From an uncultured Prevotellaceae bacterium (GTDB lineage Bacteria; Bacteroidota; Bacteroidia; Bacteroidales; Bacteroidaceae): a DNA stretch of 44,673 nucleotides. Location of the stretch: the NCBI GenBank assembly GCA_900316355.1, contig ONCQ01000020.1, positions 1 through 44,673 of the forward strand. The letters run 5' to 3'. A program made the position numbers and the translations under genes. Under the pieces are notes generated by a model. It was not told where the DNA came from. It did not search any database and worked only from the letters and a program-made list of their open reading frames with translations. Numbering within the stretch: position 1 is the stretch's first letter; each line of letters starts with the position of its first letter. Shown one piece after another: positions 1 to 6,920 of the stretch.

Positions 1-1
1 C

Positions 2-786
2 CCCGAGATGGGCTTCCAGCTCCTCCTCGACCTGCCGCGCTACGAGCTTGATGCGTGGCTCAACTGGCAGAGCTACATCTTCGAGGAAGACACCCATCAA
101 GAGGCCTTCACCGTGGGTCTCCACCAGAAAATCACCCTCAACCCTCAGCCCTCAACCCTCAACCCTCAGCCCTCAACCCTCAACCCTCAACCCTCAACCT
201 ATACATCCCCATCGACATCCTCATCCAGCATCGTGGCGGAGAGCAGGACAACACCGACATGGGTGTGCAGACCATCACCAACGGCAGCATAGGCTTAGGC
301 CTGCAATGGTGTGCCCGTTCGCGCGTACTGGAGAGTCTTACCGCCGAGGTGGCAGCCCTCGGCTGTTGGCAGCAGAGCGGTCAGTTGTGGCCCTTCGATG
401 CCGGCGCTGGTGCCTCCGCCTCCCTCTCCGTGGAGTTTCAGAAGAATTTCCGTCTCTTCGGTCAGATCTTCTACGCGCGCGACTTCGTCTCGCTCTACGG
501 CATTCCCTTCTATAGCACCATCTCCCACAAGCAGCCGGGCGCGCGCCTCAGCTACGTCCTCACGCCCCACATCGGTGCCGAGTGGAGCCACACCTTCGCC
601 AAGAACTACATCCTCGGCGCCAAGGTCGATGCTTATCCTATGATTGAGGGCGAGCTCACCAATGCCGACGGCAGCGTGCGCTCCTCTGCCTTTTTCAACA
701 ACTTCTCCTTCGGCATCTATTTCCGATGCCATCCCCGTTTCCTGCTTGTCAACTACAACAAGAAACGCTCAGACAGCTATAAATGA
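2..786 (+). pseudogene. Outer-membrane-type beta-barrel protein, 5' truncated and frameshifted
   Basis: The gene enters from the left edge, so its start is not seen. Positions 2 to about 134 read well in one frame (aromatic-rich, e.g. LDAWLNWQSYIFEED). From about 199 to the TAA at 784-786 the plausible protein continues in another frame (LYIPIDILIQHRGGEQ, then alternating strand-like segments such as FNNFSFGIYFR). The switch falls in nine CCCTCAA/CCCTCAG heptamers at 135-197. Nine copies leave the halves out of frame; seven or ten would join them. The strand-rich, aromatic composition suggests an outer-membrane beta-barrel or porin-like protein, but I do not recognise a named family. The frame break could be a decayed gene, a phase-variable off state or a repeat-count assembly error. 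It ends 4 bases before the convergent murB. Confidence 0.55.
135..197 (+). repeat. CCCTCAA/CCCTCAG heptamer array (9 copies)
   Basis: Nine perfect 7-base units in the order A,G,A,A,G,A,A,A,A (last base). The higher-order unit of three heptamers is 21 bases, or seven codons (NPQPSTL). The same heptamers occur inside the ABC ATPase gene at 4263-4290, and a looser form lies at 5635-5672. Loss or gain of single units shifts the reading frame of the host gene. Confidence 0.95.
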
Positions 787-790
787 TGGC

Positions 791-1819
791 TTAGATGAAG
801 TTCACTTCGGGCTCAATGTGAATGCCGAAGTGGGATTCAACGTCTGCTTGAATCGATTTGCATAAATCGCTGACTTCCATACCGGTCGCTCCTCCAATAT
901 TGACGATTACGAGGGCTTGCTTTTCATAAACGCCGACATGGCCTGTGACCTTGCCTTTCCATCCGCATTGCTCAATCATCCATCCGGCAGGAATCTTCAC
1001 GCGGTCGGCATCGACCTCGTAGTGTGGGGCATCGGGATAGCTCTGGCGGATGTGCTCATAGATGCTACGCTCCACAATAGGATTCTTGAAGAAGCTTCCG
1101 GCATTGCCGAGGGTGGCAGGGTCGGGGAGCTTGGCATGGCGAATGTCGATGATGGTCTGGCGCAGCTGCTCGGCGGTGAGGTTGACCTCGTCGATATCGT
1201 GTTCGGCCAGGGCACGGCGTATGCCGCCGTATTCGAGGCGTGGGCGGAAGTCATGGGTGAGGCGGAAGTGTACGTGTGTGACGGCATAGCGTCCGCGGAG
1301 TTCGTTCTTGAAGATGCTGTCGCGATAGCCGTAGCGGCATTCCTCGTTGGTGAAATGTCGGATGGCGCCGGTCTCGAGGTCCACGGTATCTACGAAGAGG
1401 ATGAAGTCCTTGGCCTCGCTGCCGTAAGCCCCTATGTTCTGCACGGCAGCGGCTCCCACCTCGCCGGGGATGGCGGAGAGGTTCTCGAGGCCGTGCCAGT
1501 GGCTGTCAACGGCGTACTGCACCCAGTCGTCCCAGATGATGCCTGCGCTGACGCGCACATAGACATAGTCACCTTCGTTGGCCGTGACGGTGATGTCCCG
1601 CATGGTGGAATGCAGGATGGTGCCGGCGTAGTCGCCGAGGAAGAGCAGGTTGCTGCCTCCGCCGATGTGGAGGAGAGGAGTGGTGTCGCCGTTGGCGGCG
1701 CGACGGCCTACGAACATTTGCAGTTCGTCAACGCTGTCGTACTCCACGAAATGGGCGGCTTGTGCGTCGATGCCGAAGGTGTTATGCCCGCGTAGCGAGC
1801 AGTTGTCGAGGGTCTTCAA
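791..1819 (-). CDS. murB: UDP-N-acetylenolpyruvoylglucosamine reductase
   Basis: Cytoplasmic FAD enzyme that reduces UDP-GlcNAc-enolpyruvate to UDP-MurNAc with NADPH in peptidoglycan precursor synthesis. The 342 residues match the long, E. coli-type MurB. Visible motifs: the FAD-binding stretch around residues 49-58 (LLHIGGGSNL), SAIPGEVGAAAVQNIGAYGSE at about 115-135, the catalytic arginine in YGYRDS (R166), the proton-donor serine in GNAGSFFKNP (S242) and the C-terminal glutamate in IEPEVNF (E338). The gene lies 18 bases downstream of the DUF4348 lipoprotein on the same strand and is probably cotranscribed with it. It converges on the first gene of the window. Confidence 0.97.
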   Translation of the reverse strand: MKTLDNCSLRGHNTFGIDAQAAHFVEYDSVDELQMFVGRRAANGDTTPLLHIGGGSNLLFLGDYAGTILHSTMRDITVTANEGDYVYVRVSAGIIWDDWVQYAVDSHWHGLENLSAIPGEVGAAAVQNIGAYGSEAKDFILFVDTVDLETGAIRHFTNEECRYGYRDSIFKNELRGRYAVTHVHFRLTHDFRPRLEYGGIRRALAEHDIDEVNLTAEQLRQTIIDIRHAKLPDPATLGNAGSFFKNPIVERSIYEHIRQSYPDAPHYEVDADRVKIPAGWMIEQCGWKGKVTGHVGVYEKQALVIVNIGGATGMEVSDLCKSIQADVESHFGIHIEPEVNFI

Positions 1820-1837
1820 GATAGTTTGTTTAGAGTG

Positions 1838-2710
1838 TTAATTCTCAAGCTCGCGCAGGCGCCAAGTGTGGCCGTCGTGGATGAAGCCGAGGATGGATTC
1901 CATGCCGTTGCTGATGCCTCGCAGCTGCAGGATCATGCGGCGTGGGTCGTCGTAAGTCTGTCCGTAGGCGATGTTGATGAGCACGTCGGCAGGCATCTCA
2001 GGCTGGAACTCGAACCATTGGTCGGCATTGATGCTGCCTGTAGTGGGTTCGTAGGTCTCTGCGTCTATGGTGACGTATTTCAAGGGGTCTGAGACGTGGC
2101 GTCGCTGGAAGGCGCTGTCGGTGGTGAACTCACGGTAGAAGTCGAGGAAGGGGGCGAGGTCGGTGTGCCCGAAGGGTATCTTACAGAGCTCGGTGAGCAT
2201 CCAGAGGCCGTTGACGCTGTCACGCTGGAACACGAAGGACTCTATCATGCGGCTGTGGAGGTAGATTTGGTCCACGCGCGCCTCGCTCACGGTGGTGTCC
2301 TGTGCCATGGAGAACTGCCGGCGTGTGTTCCAAAGCACGGTGCAGAAGTCCCGATGCAGGAGCAGATAGTGGTGCTGCCAGTCCCGGCGCTGCAGGAAGG
2401 TGGTCTCGCCGTTCACGCCGACGACGGGTAGCGGGAAGCGGATGCGCGAGCGCTGCAGACGGTTGCTCTGGTCGAAGCTGAAGAGGAAGTCGTTGAAGAG
2501 CTCGTCAACGGTTTCCGGTAGTGGCACTTCTGCTGTCTCGATGTCGAGGAGCAGAGTGTCGGCAGCGCTCTCCAACGAGTCGAGGAACAGGCTGTCGGCC
2601 TCGTCGGCGGGGGCGTCTGTGATGGCGCGCTGCTGTTTGCTCGTGCAGGTGGCAAGCGTGATGCTGACGGCTGCCAGGCACGCCAGCGCCAGGAGGCTCG
2701 ATTTTGTCAT
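1838..2710 (-). CDS. DUF4348 family lipoprotein
   Basis: About 290 residues from the chosen start, with a lipoprotein signal peptide: MTKSS, a hydrophobic stretch, then a lipobox ending LATC and a Ser/Lys linker. An acidic linker follows, then the DUF4348 domain, beginning near VDELFNDFLFSF and ending GFIHDGHTWRLREL. The family is known from Bacteroidales and has no assigned function. The frame is open further upstream to an ATG at 2827, but the promoter box at 2785-2792 lies downstream of that codon, so only ATG 2746 or ATG 2710 is plausible. I prefer 2710 because it gives a clean signal peptide. It should be anchored in a membrane facing the periplasm or surface. murB follows in the same operon. 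Confidence 0.85.
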   Translation of the reverse strand: MTKSSLLALACLAAVSITLATCTSKQQRAITDAPADEADSLFLDSLESAADTLLLDIETAEVPLPETVDELFNDFLFSFDQSNRLQRSRIRFPLPVVGVNGETTFLQRRDWQHHYLLLHRDFCTVLWNTRRQFSMAQDTTVSEARVDQIYLHSRMIESFVFQRDSVNGLWMLTELCKIPFGHTDLAPFLDFYREFTTDSAFQRRHVSDPLKYVTIDAETYEPTTGSINADQWFEFQPEMPADVLINIAYGQTYDDPRRMILQLRGISNGMESILGFIHDGHTWRLRELEN

Positions 2711-2784
2711 CGGTCGGCCAAATCTTCTTGGCTGTTTGCTGTTCATAGAAGTGCTTCTGAAACTTCCTTTTTGTAAAAATCGTG

Positions 2785-2792
2785 CAAAAGTA
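2785..2792 (-). promoter_or_regulatory. -7 promoter box for the DUF4348-murB operon
   Basis: The minus strand reads TACTTTTG, matching the Bacteroidota -7 consensus TAnnTTTG. Transcription should start near 2780, upstream of the candidate starts at 2746 and 2710. No clear TTTG -33 element is seen. Confidence 0.6.
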
Positions 2793-2836
2793 CACTTTAT
2801 TTTTCGTATGACGCACGCTTTTCGCAAATATTTCGC

Positions 2837-2844
2837 TACCTTTG
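2837..2844 (+). promoter_or_regulatory. -7 promoter box for pheS
   Basis: TACCTTTG matches the Bacteroidota -7 box, about 34 bases before the pheS ATG. A weak TTTTCG lies near 2819 at -33 spacing. It is divergent from the DUF4348 promoter about 45 bases away. Confidence 0.7.
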
Positions 2845-2878
2845 CGCCGTTTTATGAAGATAAATCAATCCAACGACT

Positions 2879-3904
2879 ATGAATATGCTTGAAAAGATTA
2901 AGCAGATGCTTGAGGAAGTGCAGCAGATTTCAGCCGCTTCGCCCGAGGAGGTGGAGGCACTGCGCATCAAGTATCTGAGCAAGAAGGGTGAGATCAGCGC
3001 GCTGATGGAGGAGTTCCGCACCATCCCCAACGACATGAAGAAGGAGGTGGGGCGCCACATCAACGAGCTCAAGGACTTCGCCACCGAACGCATCAACCAG
3101 CTCAAGGCCGCTGCGGCAGCTCAGGAGACGGTGGCCGACGACCTCGACCTCACACGCACGCCGTACCCCATCGCCCTTGGCACGCGCCATCCGCTGACCA
3201 TCGTCAAGAACGAAATCGTCGATATCTTTTCGCGCCTGGGCTTCACCCTTGCCGAGGGCCCCGAGGTGGAGGACGACTGGCACGTCTATAGCTCCATGAA
3301 CTTTGCCGACGACCATCCTGCTCGCGACATGCAGGACACCTTCTTCGTGGAGGCACACCCCGATATCATCCTGCGTTCCCACACCTCCAGCGTGCAGGCG
3401 CGCATCATGGAGAAGCAGCAGCCGCCCATCCGCGTCATTTGCCCGGGCCGTGTCTATCGCAACGAGGCCGTCAGCGCCCGTGCCCACTGCTTCTTCCACC
3501 AGGTCGAGGGCCTCTATATCGACAAGAACGTCAGCTTCAAGGACCTCAAGCAAGTCCTCCTGCTCTTTGCCCAGGAGATGTTCGGCCCCGAGACGCAGAT
3601 TCGCCTGCGCCCCAGCTACTTCCCCTTCACCGAACCCTCGGCAGAGATGGACGTCAGCTGCACCATCTGCGGCGGTAAAGGTTGCTCTATGTGTAAGGGC
3701 TCCGGCTGGCTCGAGATTCTCGGCTGCGGCATGGTAGATCCCGCTGTCCTCGAGGCCAATGGCATCGACTCCAGCGTCTATACCGGCTATGCCTTCGGCA
3801 TGGGCATCGAGCGCATCGCCAACCTGAAGTATCAGGTCAAGGACCTCCGCCTCTTCTCTGAGAACGACGTCCGCTTCCTGGAGGAGTTCACGGCTGCGAA
3901 CTGA
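2879..3904 (+). CDS. pheS: Phenylalanyl-tRNA synthetase alpha subunit
   Basis: Catalytic subunit of the PheST enzyme that charges tRNA-Phe. The 341 residues are normal length. An N-terminal coiled-coil (about 1-85) is followed by the class II catalytic core: HPLTIVKNEIVDIFSRLGF (about 104-122), motif 2 around GRVYRNEAVSARAHCFFHQVEG (190-211) and motif 3 GYAFGMGIERIANLKYQVKDLRLF (303-326). A Cys cluster C261-x2-C264-x4-C269-x2-C272 in the catalytic domain looks like a zinc-binding knuckle. An alternative start two codons downstream (MLEK) is possible. The stop codon overlaps the ATG of the following ABC ATPase by one base. pheT is not in the window. Confidence 0.97.
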   Translation: MNMLEKIKQMLEEVQQISAASPEEVEALRIKYLSKKGEISALMEEFRTIPNDMKKEVGRHINELKDFATERINQLKAAAAAQETVADDLDLTRTPYPIALGTRHPLTIVKNEIVDIFSRLGFTLAEGPEVEDDWHVYSSMNFADDHPARDMQDTFFVEAHPDIILRSHTSSVQARIMEKQQPPIRVICPGRVYRNEAVSARAHCFFHQVEGLYIDKNVSFKDLKQVLLLFAQEMFGPETQIRLRPSYFPFTEPSAEMDVSCTICGGKGCSMCKGSGWLEILGCGMVDPAVLEANGIDSSVYTGYAFGMGIERIANLKYQVKDLRLFSENDVRFLEEFTAAN

Positions 3905-4614
3905 TGTTAGAACTCCGCTCCCTAACCCTCGCCTACAGCGACCGCCCGCTCTTCAGCGGCCTCGACTACGATGTCAAGGCCGGTGAGTTGGTTGGCATTA
4001 CTGGCGAGAGCGGAACGGGCAAGACATCGCTGCTGCGCGCTATCGTGGGCGTCATCCCCATCACCGCTGGCACCATCGAGGTCTGCGGCCTCCCCTTGGA
4101 TGTGCACCATATCCATGCCATCCGCCAGAAGATAGCCTACGTTCCGCAGGAGCTACAGCCCCCTGCCGAGGACGGCGCAGCCCTCATCGCCCTCACCCAC
4201 GCCCTTGCCTTCAACCGCGCCCTCCTGGCCTCCCAACCCACATCGCCAGCGGGACGCTTGACCCCTCAACCCTCAACCCTCAGCCCTCAACTCCCTCAGC
4301 TCCTCGCCTCCCTCGCCATCGACCCCGCACTGCTTTCGCTGGAGGCCTCGAAGCTCTCCGGCGGCCAGCGCCAGCGCATCCTCCTTGCCGCAGCCCTCGC
4401 GCTGCCCAAGCCCCTGCTGCTGCTCGATGAGCCCACCTCAGCCCTCGACGAGGAGAACAGCCAGCGCGTAGCCCTCGCCCTGCTGCGGGCCTGCCACGAG
4501 GAAGGCCGTGCAGCCCTCGTCGTCTCCCACGACCCCGTCTTCCTCCGCTTCTGCGATAAGGTGCTGACGCTTAGTCAAGCCCCTGAGCCCCCTAAAGGGG
4601 AGCGTAGAGGATGA
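3904..4614 (+). CDS. ABC transporter ATP-binding protein, FetA/YbbL-like
   Basis: Single ABC ATPase of 236 residues: Walker A GESGTGKT (34-41), Q-loop VPQE (Q82), signature LSGGQRQR (151-158), Walker B LLLLDE (171-176), D-loop SALD and H-loop histidine H209. The sequence around DEENSQRV resembles the FetA (YbbL) ATPase of metal exporters. The matching membrane partner, a FetB/YbbM homologue, is in this window at 36303-37076 rather than next to it, so the pairing is inferred. Residues about 110-131 (rich in P, Q, S, T) come from a CCCTCAA heptamer array between the Q-loop and signature. The last 13 residues (after VLTL) come from a GC-rich palindromic repeat. All catalytic motifs are intact. 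It is translationally coupled to pheS. Confidence 0.85.
   Translation: MLELRSLTLAYSDRPLFSGLDYDVKAGELVGITGESGTGKTSLLRAIVGVIPITAGTIEVCGLPLDVHHIHAIRQKIAYVPQELQPPAEDGAALIALTHALAFNRALLASQPTSPAGRLTPQPSTLSPQLPQLLASLAIDPALLSLEASKLSGGQRQRILLAAALALPKPLLLLDEPTSALDEENSQRVALALLRACHEEGRAALVVSHDPVFLRFCDKVLTLSQAPEPPKGERRG
4263..4299 (+). repeat. CCCTCAA/CCCTCAG heptamer repeat inside the ABC ATPase gene
   Basis: Four perfect heptamers at 4263-4290 (A,A,G,A endings) plus a degenerate copy to 4299. They encode TPQPSTLSPQ-type peptide in frame. It is the same unit as at 135-197. Confidence 0.9.
4577..4603 (+). repeat. GC-rich palindromic repeat at the ABC ATPase C-terminus
   Basis: AAGCCCCTGAGCCCCCTAAA followed by GGGGAGC. 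It can pair CCCC(T) with (A)GGGG and belongs with the other GC-rich palindromes. It encodes the last residues of the ATPase (QAPEPPKGE). Confidence 0.6.
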
Positions 4615-4710
4615 CGAATGAAAAATGACGAACTTTTGGAGCAGCGAGAGCCATAAGAGCCTGCTCTTAAATGGCCGAGTCGTGACAAAAGTCAACGAAG
4701 TTAATGAAGA
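4609..4710 (+). repeat. Intergenic tract with nested inverted repeats
   Basis: The spacer between the ABC ATPase and aguB has a short tandem (AATGACGAATGAAAAATGACG, 4609-4630 region). A nested inverted repeat follows: ACTTTTG 4631-4637 pairs with CAAAAGT 4685-4691, and GAGCAG 4638-4643 pairs with CTGCTC 4660-4665. No gene or clear promoter box is seen. Confidence 0.5.
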
Positions 4711-5586
4711 ATGAAACTCGCACTCATCCAACACCCCTGCACATCCTCGATCGATGACAACCGCTCGTGCATCGCTGCCGCCATCGCCGACGTCGCAGCC
4801 CGTGGCGCAGAGCTCGTCGTGCTGCAGGAACTGCACAACACGCCCTACTTCTGTCAGACAGAGAATGTAGAGCTCTTCGACCTGGCAGAGCCCATCCCCG
4901 GGCCCTCCACCTCTTTTTATGGCGCGCTCGCGCGTGAACACGCTGTCGTGCTCGTCACCAGCCTCTTCGAGCGCCGTGCCGCGGGGCTCTACCACAACAC
5001 CGCCGTCGTCTTTGAGCGCGACGGCAGCATCGCCGGCATACATCGCAAGATGCACATTCCCGACGACCCCGCCTACTACGAGAAGTTCTATTTCACCCCC
5101 GGCGACCTCGGCTTCCAGCCCATCCAAACCTCCGTCGGACGCCTCGGTGTGCAGGTCTGCTGGGACCAGTGGTACCCCGAGGGCGCACGCCTCATGGCCC
5201 TTGCCGGCGCCGACATCCTCATCTATCCCACCGCCATCGGCTACGAGAGCAGCGACACACCCGAGGAGCAGGCGCGCCAGCGCCAGGCATGGCAGCTCGT
5301 GCAGCGCGGTCATGCCGTGGCCAACGGACTACCCGTCGTGGCCGTGAACAGGGTAGGGCACGAGCCCGATCCCAGCGGCCAGACCCGTGGCATACAGTTC
5401 TGGGGCACCAGCTTCGTCTGTGGTCCCCAGGGCGAGCTCCTGGCTGAAGCCTCACAGACCGAGCCCGAGAACCTCATCGTGGATCTCGACCTCCACCGCT
5501 CCGAGCAGGTGCGCCGCTGGTGGCCCTTCCTCCGCGACCGCCGCATCGACGCCTACCAGGACCTCCTCCTGAGATTTAGAGAATGA
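4711..5586 (+). CDS. aguB: N-carbamoylputrescine amidase
   Basis: Nitrilase-superfamily hydrolase of 291 residues that converts N-carbamoylputrescine to putrescine, CO2 and ammonia. The catalytic triad is visible: E40 in VVLQEL, K113 in HRKMHIPDDP and C150 in GVQVCWDQWYPE. The segment PAYYEKFYFTPGDLGF is typical of the AguB subgroup. The agmatine deiminase that supplies its substrate lies 143 bases downstream on the same strand. The pair gives the agmatine route to putrescine; no arginine decarboxylase is in the window. Confidence 0.95.
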   Translation: MKLALIQHPCTSSIDDNRSCIAAAIADVAARGAELVVLQELHNTPYFCQTENVELFDLAEPIPGPSTSFYGALAREHAVVLVTSLFERRAAGLYHNTAVVFERDGSIAGIHRKMHIPDDPAYYEKFYFTPGDLGFQPIQTSVGRLGVQVCWDQWYPEGARLMALAGADILIYPTAIGYESSDTPEEQARQRQAWQLVQRGHAVANGLPVVAVNRVGHEPDPSGQTRGIQFWGTSFVCGPQGELLAEASQTEPENLIVDLDLHRSEQVRRWWPFLRDRRIDAYQDLLLRFRE

Positions 5587-5729
5587 GTGCCCCCCCTTCG
5601 GCCCCCGAGGGGGCTACGACACTTCGCATGTTTCACTCACCCCTCACCCCTTAACCCTCACCCCTTTAACCTCTTCCCTCTTCCCCAAGTCTCCCCTCGG
5701 GGAGATTTAGAGGGGGCCGCCCCCTCCCC
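5587..5729 (+). repeat. Mosaic of three repeat types between aguB and aguA
   Basis: The spacer is almost entirely repeats: a GC palindrome at about 5589-5614, a degenerate CCCTCA/CCCTTAA array at 5635-5672, and at 5689-5718 a GC-rich palindrome. The reverse complement of the last (GGCCCCCTCTAAATCTCCCC and on) matches the element at 24905. The aguA start follows 12 bases later. Confidence 0.7.
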
Positions 5730-6920
5730 ATGTCCATCCATTTCACCCCCAGCACCCCCACCATCAGCGACCTCACCCTGCATTTGCAGATGGCCAAGCC
5801 CGTCGCTGGTCCCGAGCAGACCGAGATCCGCTCCACCTTCTTCCCTGCCGAATGGTTTCCCCAGAGCGGCGTGCAGCTGACGTGGCCCCATGCCGCCACC
5901 GACTGGGCCCCGCTGCTTGCCGAGGTCGATGACTGCTTCATCCGCATCGCCCTGGAGATTCTTGTTCGCAATGAACTTCTGCTCATCGTCACCCCCGAGC
6001 CCGACCGCATCAAGGGCCTCTTCCACGAGCGCATCCCCTCGCGCCTGCTGCCCCACGTACGCTATTTCGAGTGCCCCACCAACGACACCTGGGCCCGCGA
6101 CCACGGCTTCCTCACCCTCATGACCGAGTCCGGTCCCCGCCTCCTCGACTTCCAGTTCAACGGCTGGGGCAACAAATTCCCCTCCGATTTAGACAATGCC
6201 ATCAATAGTCAATTGTCAAATTGTAAATCGTCCAATTGTAAAATCAACGGTACTTACGAATCGCATTTGGACTTCGTCTTCGAGGGTGGCAGCATCGAGA
6301 GCGACGGCCGTGGCACCCTCATGACCACCAGTGCCTGCCTCCTCTCGCCCAACCGCAACCCCGACCTCAACCGCTTGCAGATCGAGGAGCGTCTGCTGCG
6401 CTGGTTCCATGCCGAGCGCGTGCTGTGGCTCGACCACGGCTATCTCGCCGGCGACGACACTGACAGCCACATCGACACCCTCGCCCGCTTCTGCCCTGGC
6501 GGCACCATCGCCTACGTGCAGTGCACCGACCCCGCTGACGAGCACTACGAGGCCCTCACGGCGATGGAGGAACAACTTAAGGGCTGGCCCCTCTCTAGGC
6601 CCCTCTCTAACTCCCCCCGTGGGGGGGAGGACTCTGTGTCCTCAGAGGGGCTCCTCATACCCCTCCCCATGCCGTCCCCCATCTACGACCCCGATGACGG
6701 CCATCGTCTGCCCGCCACCTACGCCAACTTTCTCATTATCAATGGTGCCGTGCTGATGCCCACCTATGGACAACCTGAGAACGACGACCTTGCTCGTCGC
6801 CAGCTACAGAAGGCCTTCCCCAAGTACGACATCGTGCCCATCGACTGTCGCGTCCTCATCCGCCAGCACGGCTCCCTCCACTGCTCCACCATGCAGTTTC
6901 CCGTCGGTGTCCTCGCGTGA
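5730..6920 (+). CDS. aguA: Agmatine deiminase with two repeat-derived insertions
   Basis: Cytoplasmic enzyme of the guanidino-group modifying fold that turns agmatine into N-carbamoylputrescine. Family motifs: TWPHAATDWA (51-60), NDTWARDHGF (118-127), FEGGSIESDG (184-193), WLDHGYLAGDDTDSHIDT (233-250) and the nucleophile in HGSLHCSTM (C385). Two segments do not look like the family. Residues about 158-173 come from an AATTGTAAAT-type repeat. Residues about 286-309 come from a GC-rich palindrome. Both keep the frame and lie between conserved blocks. The first 30 residues are also unusual, and ATG 5790 is an alternative start. It forms a pathway pair with aguB and abuts the convergent ispE (stop to stop, no gap). 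Confidence 0.95.
   Translation: MSIHFTPSTPTISDLTLHLQMAKPVAGPEQTEIRSTFFPAEWFPQSGVQLTWPHAATDWAPLLAEVDDCFIRIALEILVRNELLLIVTPEPDRIKGLFHERIPSRLLPHVRYFECPTNDTWARDHGFLTLMTESGPRLLDFQFNGWGNKFPSDLDNAINSQLSNCKSSNCKINGTYESHLDFVFEGGSIESDGRGTLMTTSACLLSPNRNPDLNRLQIEERLLRWFHAERVLWLDHGYLAGDDTDSHIDTLARFCPGGTIAYVQCTDPADEHYEALTAMEEQLKGWPLSRPLSNSPRGGEDSVSSEGLLIPLPMPSPIYDPDDGHRLPATYANFLIINGAVLMPTYGQPENDDLARRQLQKAFPKYDIVPIDCRVLIRQHGSLHCSTMQFPVGVLA
6202..6247 (+). repeat. AT-rich TTGTAAAT-type repeat inside aguA
   Basis: Three degenerate AATTGT(C/A)AAAT-like units. The tract closely resembles the intergenic repeat before nadC at 32767-32793 (AAACTTGTAAATTCGTAAAC). It is locally far more AT-rich than the surrounding gene and encodes a Ser/Asn/Cys/Lys-rich stretch. 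Confidence 0.75.
6586..6656 (+). repeat. GC-rich palindromic element inside aguA
   Basis: A repeated GGCCCCTCTCTA, then a hairpin CTCCCCCC-GT-GGGGGGAG, then GAGGAC-TCTGT-GTCCTC, closed by AGAGGGGC pairing with GCCCCTCT. It is the same family as the intergenic copy at 24905-24971. In frame it adds about 24 residues to agmatine deiminase. Confidence 0.85.

Noticed and set aside
135-197. Telomere-like or CRISPR-like array
   Set aside because: Units are 7 bases with no spacers, lie inside a gene and recur in other genes, so it is a simple tandem repeat.
791-860. Inverted repeat CACTTCGG/CCGAAGTG as a terminator between the first gene and murB
   Set aside because: It lies inside the murB coding end, and no T-run follows.
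917-1795. 292-codon plus-strand frame opposite murB
   Set aside because: Antisense shadow; murB motifs are intact on the minus strand.
2711-2827. Upstream start at 2827 for the DUF4348 lipoprotein
   Set aside because: The codon lies upstream of the gene's -7 box, so it would not be in the mRNA.
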